Under the pieces are notes generated by a model, which saw only the letters and a program-made list of their open reading frames with translations, ran no database searches and was not told the origin of the DNA. Of a stretch of 64,000 nt of DNA, positions 61,323-64,000 are shown in pieces (the first letter of the stretch is position 1; each line of letters opens with the position of its first letter). This stretch comes from Xenophilus sp. L33 (GTDB lineage Bacteria > Pseudomonadota > Gammaproteobacteria > Burkholderiales > Burkholderiaceae_C). Made by a program: the position numbers and the translations under genes. The stretch spans positions 50,620-114,619 of the forward strand of contig NZ_LMUW01000024.1 of NCBI RefSeq assembly GCF_009765735.1, written 5' to 3'.

Positions 61323-61661
61323 ATGCCCACGATCAAGATCCTTCCCCATCCCGAATACTGCCCGCAGGGCGCCGAGATCAGCGCGCCGGCCGGCACCTCG
61401 ATCTGCGAGGCACTGCTCGACAACCACATCGACATCGAGCATGCCTGCGAGATGAGTTGCGCCTGCACCACCTGCCACGTGATCGTGCGGCGCGGGCTGG
61501 AGTCGCTCAACGAGGCGGAGGAGGGCGAGGAAGACCTGCTCGACCGCGCCTGGGGCCTGGAGCCGCAATCGCGGCTGAGCTGCCAGGCGATACTCGCGCA
61601 GGCCGACCTGACGGTCGAGATCCCGAAATACTCGATCAACCACGCCAAGGAAAATCACTGA
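61323..61661 (+). CDS. fdx: ISC system 2Fe-2S ferredoxin
   Basis: 112 residues, adrenodoxin-type. Cluster cysteines are in HACEMSCACTTCHVIV (near 42, 48, 51) and RLSCQAI near 87. The acidic helix EAEEGEEDLLDRAWGLEPQS is typical of electron-transfer docking surfaces. It provides electrons for cluster synthesis on IscU. It ends the isc series; no iscX gene follows, and dnaQ starts four bases later. Confidence 0.97.
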   Translation: MPTIKILPHPEYCPQGAEISAPAGTSICEALLDNHIDIEHACEMSCACTTCHVIVRRGLESLNEAEEGEEDLLDRAWGLEPQSRLSCQAILAQADLTVEIPKYSINHAKENH

Positions 61662-61665
61662 GCCC

Positions 61666-62385
61666 ATGAGCCGACTCATCGTCCTCGACACCGAGACCAC
61701 CGGCCTGTCGGCGGAAAACGGCGACCGCATCATCGAGCTCGGCTGCGTCGAGCTCTTCAACCGCAAGCTGACCGGCAACGACCTGCACATCTACTTCAAT
61801 CCCGAGCGCGAAAGCCACGAGGATGCGTTGAAGGTGCACGGCCTGACCACCGACTTCCTGCGCGACAAGCCGAAGTTCGCGACCCTGGCGCAGGACGTGA
61901 TCGACTACCTGCGCGACGCCGAGCTGATCATCCACAACGCCGCCTTCGACGTCGGCTTCCTGAACCGCGAATTCGAACTGGCCGGCCTGCCGCCGCTGCA
62001 CAGCTTCGTGGCCGAGGTGACCGACACGCTGGCCTTGGCCAAGGCGGTCTACCCGGGCAAGCGCAACTCGCTGGACGCGCTGTGCGACCGCTTCGGCGTC
62101 GACCGCTCGAACCGCACCTTCCACGGCGCCAAGCTCGATGCCCAGTTGCTGGCCGACGTCTACATCAACCTCACGCGCGGCCAGGACGCGCTGCTGATCG
62201 ACATCGGCACCGCCGAGCCGGAATTCGGCACGCTCGTCTCGGTCGACCTGCGCAGCTTCCAGCTGCCGGTGCTGAGCGCGACCGACTACGAGCTGGCGGC
62301 GCACGAGGAGCTGCTGCTGCAGCTGGACAAGTCGAGCAACGGCAAGACGCTTTTTCGGCAGGTGGCCTCCGCGGGTATGGCATAA
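61666..62385 (+). CDS. dnaQ: DNA polymerase III epsilon subunit
   Basis: 239 residues, proofreading 3'-5' exonuclease of the replicase. DEDDh residues are visible: Asp and Glu in VLDTETTGLSAENGD near 6-8, Asp in HNAAFDVGFLNREFEL near 92, and His/Asp in FHGAKLDAQLLADVY near 155-160. The C-terminal part, which binds the alpha subunit, includes LSATDYELAAHEELLLQL. It lies four bases after fdx and is probably co-transcribed with isc, an unusual link between Fe-S assembly and replication that is conserved in related genera. Confidence 0.95.
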   Translation: MSRLIVLDTETTGLSAENGDRIIELGCVELFNRKLTGNDLHIYFNPERESHEDALKVHGLTTDFLRDKPKFATLAQDVIDYLRDAELIIHNAAFDVGFLNREFELAGLPPLHSFVAEVTDTLALAKAVYPGKRNSLDALCDRFGVDRSNRTFHGAKLDAQLLADVYINLTRGQDALLIDIGTAEPEFGTLVSVDLRSFQLPVLSATDYELAAHEELLLQLDKSSNGKTLFRQVASAGMA

Positions 62386-62386
62386 T
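62381..62386 (+). promoter_or_regulatory. -10 element for tRNA-Val
   Basis: CATAAT overlaps the dnaQ stop codon and lies 44 bases before the tRNA. The -35 region lies inside dnaQ and is not clear. Confidence 0.45.
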
Positions 62387-62430
62387 CCGAGGCTTCGCAC
62401 CAAACGGTGCGATCTCCGCAAGTCGGAGCC

Positions 62431-62505
62431 GGGCGGTTAGCTCAGGGGTAGAGCACAGCATTCACACTGCTGGGGTCGGAGGTTCGAAGCCTCCACCGCC
62501 CACCA
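62431..62505 (+). tRNA. tRNA-Val (anticodon CAC)
   Basis: A 75-nucleotide cloverleaf with encoded CCA. The acceptor stem GGGCGGT pairs with ACCGCCC, and anticodon stem CAGCA/TGCTG holds loop TTCACAC with anticodon CAC. The T arm reads GGAGGTTCGAAGCCTCC. It decodes GUG, the commonest valine codon in GC-rich genomes. An intrinsic terminator follows after 12 bases. Confidence 0.97.
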
Positions 62506-62517
62506 CCATTCCAGACC

Positions 62518-62552
62518 AAGGCCGCAAGCTGCATCCAGCTCGCGGCCTTTTT
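62518..62552 (+). terminator. Intrinsic terminator after tRNA-Val
   Basis: AAGGCCGC pairs with GCGGCCTT, with an inner AGCTG/CAGCT stem, and five T residues follow in the sequence TTTTTCTTTT. Confidence 0.9.
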
Positions 62553-62671
62553 CTTTTGTTTTCCTCGGCTGGCCCGGCCATCCGCATGTTCCGACAGCCG
62601 CTGCCTGCGCTGCGCCTACAAGGTCCGCGATCTTTGGCACCTACTCTGGCGAAAACCTCATCGGAGCCGCC

Positions 62672-62875
62672 ATGCCAGACGACACCTTCGCTCCCAACGC
62701 CACGGGTCCCGACAGCATCGACCTCCATTCGGACGAGGCGCTGCAGATGTGGGCGCGCCGCTTCGACGTCACGACCGACCAGGTGCGCGACGCCGTCGCC
62801 CGGGTCGGCGACAAGGCGACCGACGTCGGCGCGCACCTGAAGGCACATGGGAAAGCCTCCGGCAGCGGCGTATAA
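62672..62875 (+). CDS. DUF3606 domain protein
   Basis: 67 residues. It matches DUF3606: an N-terminal acidic stretch, then ALQMWARRFDVTTDQVRDAV and ARVGDKATDVGAHLK. The family consists of small helical proteins often found near stress or general-response genes, with no known activity. No strong Shine-Dalgarno is visible ahead of the ATG at 62672. It lies 23 bases before a short proline-rich gene on the same strand. Confidence 0.83.
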   Translation: MPDDTFAPNATGPDSIDLHSDEALQMWARRFDVTTDQVRDAVARVGDKATDVGAHLKAHGKASGSGV

Positions 62876-62898
62876 CCGCGAGGCAAGGAGAAAGCCTC

Positions 62899-63045
62899 AT
62901 GACGCCACGTCCTGTGCATCCGAACCCGATCAGCGCCGACCCGCCGGATTTCCCCGACCTGCCGGTCGAGCCGGACAAGGGCCCGACGCCTCCGCCGGGC
63001 AGCCCGGCCGATCCGGAAAACCCGATCAGCCCGATCAGCACCTGA
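62899..63045 (+). CDS. 48-residue proline-rich peptide
   Basis: Starts at the ATG at 62899 behind AAGGAGAAAGCCTC. The peptide MTPRPVHPNPISADPPDFPD continues with Pro at about a quarter of positions, acidic in net charge, with no membrane span. It is likely disordered and co-transcribed with the DUF3606 gene. I do not recognise a named family. The strong ribosome site is the main support. Confidence 0.6.
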   Translation: MTPRPVHPNPISADPPDFPDLPVEPDKGPTPPPGSPADPENPISPIST

Positions 63046-63078
63046 AGCATCCATTTCCGGCGGCGCTAAGCTCGCCGG

Positions 63079-64000
63079 ATGGATGAGATCGATTGCGCCG
63101 TCATCGGCGCCGGCGTGGTGGGACTGGCGGTGGCGAGCGCCCTGGCGCAGCGCGGCCGCGAGGTGGTCGTGCTGGAAGCCGAGGGCGCCATCGGCACCGG
63201 CACCAGCTCGCGCAACAGCGAGGTGATCCACGCCGGCATCTACTACCCGAAGGATTCGCTCAAGGCGCGCCTGTGCGTCGAGGGCCGCGGCCTGCTCTAT
63301 GCCTACCTGCAGGAGCGCGGCCTGCCGCATCGGCGCTGCGGCAAGCTGATCGTCGCCACCGACGAAGCGCAAGTGGCGCAACTCGAAGCGATCGCCGCAC
63401 GGGCGCGCGCCAACGGCGTCGACGACCTGGCGACGCTCGACCGTGACGCGGCGCGCGCGCTCGAGCCGCAGCTCGAATGCCTCGCCGCCTTGCATTCGCC
63501 GAGCACCGGCATCGTCGACAGCCATTCGCTGATGCTGAGCCTGCAGGGCGACCTCGAACGCGAAGGCGGCGTCGTGGCGCTGAAGTCCGGCGTGGCCGGC
63601 GCGCGCTGCGAGGACGATGCGATCGTGCTGTCGATGCAGGACGGCACGGACCTGCGCTGCCGTGCGGTGGTCAATGCCGCCGGCCTCGGCGCGCCGTCGT
63701 TGGCGGCCCGTTTTGGAGGCCTGCCGGCGGCCGCGGTGCCCACCGCGCACTACGCCAAGGGCAACTACTTCGTGCTGGCGGGACGGGCGCCCTTCAGCCG
63801 TCTCATCTATCCGGTGCCCGAGGCGGCCGGGCTCGGCGTGCACCTCACGCTCGACCTCGGCGGCCAGGCCAAGTTCGGTCCCGACGTGCAATGGGTGGCG
63901 TCGCCGGACGACCTGGTGGTGGATCCGGACCGCGGCGAGGCCTTCTACGCCGAAGTCCGCCGCTACTGGCCCGGGCTGCCGGACGGCGCCTTGCTGCCGG
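63079..64000 (+). CDS. FAD-dependent oxidoreductase, L-2-hydroxyglutarate oxidase-like (3' end cut)
   Basis: 307 residues visible and open to the window end. The start [20 protein letters not shown] carries the FAD-binding GxGxxG motif at 10-15. The D-amino-acid oxidase family features include [19 protein letters not shown] near 43, [20 protein letters not shown] near 140, and [18 protein letters not shown] near 196. The [13 protein letters not shown] block is characteristic of LhgO/L-2-hydroxyglutarate dehydrogenase, which passes electrons to the quinone pool. A TAAGCT box ends six bases before the ATG with no Shine-Dalgarno, so it may be leaderless. Confidence 0.85.
   Translation, partial: MDEIDCAVIGAGVVGLAVASALAQRGREVVVLEAEGAIGTGTSSRNSEVIHAGIYYPKDSLKARLCVEGRGLLYAYLQERGLPHRRCGKLIVATDEAQVAQLEAIAARARANGVDDLATLDRDAARALEPQLECLAALHSPSTGIVDSHSLMLSLQGDLEREGGVVALKSGVAGARCEDDAIVLSMQDGTDLRCRAVVNAAGLGAPSLAARFGGLPAAAVPTAHYAKGNYFVLAGRAPFSRLIYPVPEAAGLGVHLTLDLGGQAKFGPDVQWVASPDDLVVDPDRGEAFYAEVRRYWPGLPDGALLP

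Overview
The window is a stretch of GC-rich chromosome, most likely from a betaproteobacterium of the Burkholderiales, family Comamonadaceae (Variovorax-like). This placement is an inference. It rests on the order rplT-pheS-pheT-ihfA-merR-tRNA-Pro, a class I phaC-phaA-phaB cluster, iscR-iscS-iscU-iscA-hscB-hscA-fdx followed by dnaQ, and the codon and GC profile. No transposase, integrase, rRNA or CRISPR array was seen. Genes are densely packed, with many 4-base start/stop overlaps, and no gene-free stretch exceeds about 300 bases.

Layout. 1-5.0 kb: end of rplT, a terminator, pheST, ihfA, a MerR-type regulator and tRNA-Pro(GGG). 5.0-10.2 kb: a 30-residue membrane protein, a VOC protein, a DUF5996 protein, an unusual operon of a DUF1488-like protein, a very acidic protein and RecQ helicase, then exonuclease III. 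10.2-16.1 kb: an NlpD-like lipoprotein, a fused ABC exporter, CreA, a zinc-ribbon Nudix hydrolase, a fumarylacetoacetate-hydrolase family protein, maleylacetoacetate isomerase, a PgeF/YfiH protein and a small membrane protein. 16.2-20.1 kb: phaCAB for polyhydroxybutyrate synthesis. 20.1-23.0 kb: a DctA-type symporter and three uncharacterised small genes.

23.0-31.2 kb: a complete polyol (mannitol/sorbitol/arabitol) operon on the minus strand: binding protein, two permeases, ATPase, polyol dehydrogenase, AraC-type regulator and xylulokinase. 31.2-38.6 kb: an MFS transporter, a DUF2235 hydrolase, a polar amino-acid ABC transporter with a short-chain dehydrogenase, and a LysR regulator divergent from a tautomerase and a 43-residue membrane protein. 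38.6-47.8 kb: dusA, then a GntR regulator divergent from a full propionyl-CoA to succinyl-CoA operon (methylmalonyl-CoA mutase, MeaB, both propionyl-CoA carboxylase subunits and an epimerase-like VOC protein).

47.8-53.8 kb: a LysE exporter, a lower-GC islet coding for a LysM muramidase-like protein overlapped by a secreted cysteine-rich protein, an RsxB-like ferredoxin, intracellular PHB depolymerase with a histone-like tail, a nucleotidyltransferase pseudogene with an internal amber codon, and an aromatic/aspartate aminotransferase. 53.9-64 kb: uvrB, the isc operon behind a palindromic candidate operator, dnaQ, tRNA-Val(CAC), a DUF3606 protein, a proline-rich peptide and the start of an L-2-hydroxyglutarate oxidase-like gene cut by the window end.

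How the parts connect: carbon enters as polyols, dicarboxylates or odd-chain/branched acyl units, is converted to xylulose or fructose and succinyl-CoA, and surplus acetyl-CoA can be stored through PhaCAB and recovered through PhaZ. The best leads for something undescribed are the LysM protein with its secreted partner, the acidic protein coupled to RecQ, the histone-tailed PhaZ behind a TTGCA palindrome, and several small membrane proteins with good ribosome binding sites.
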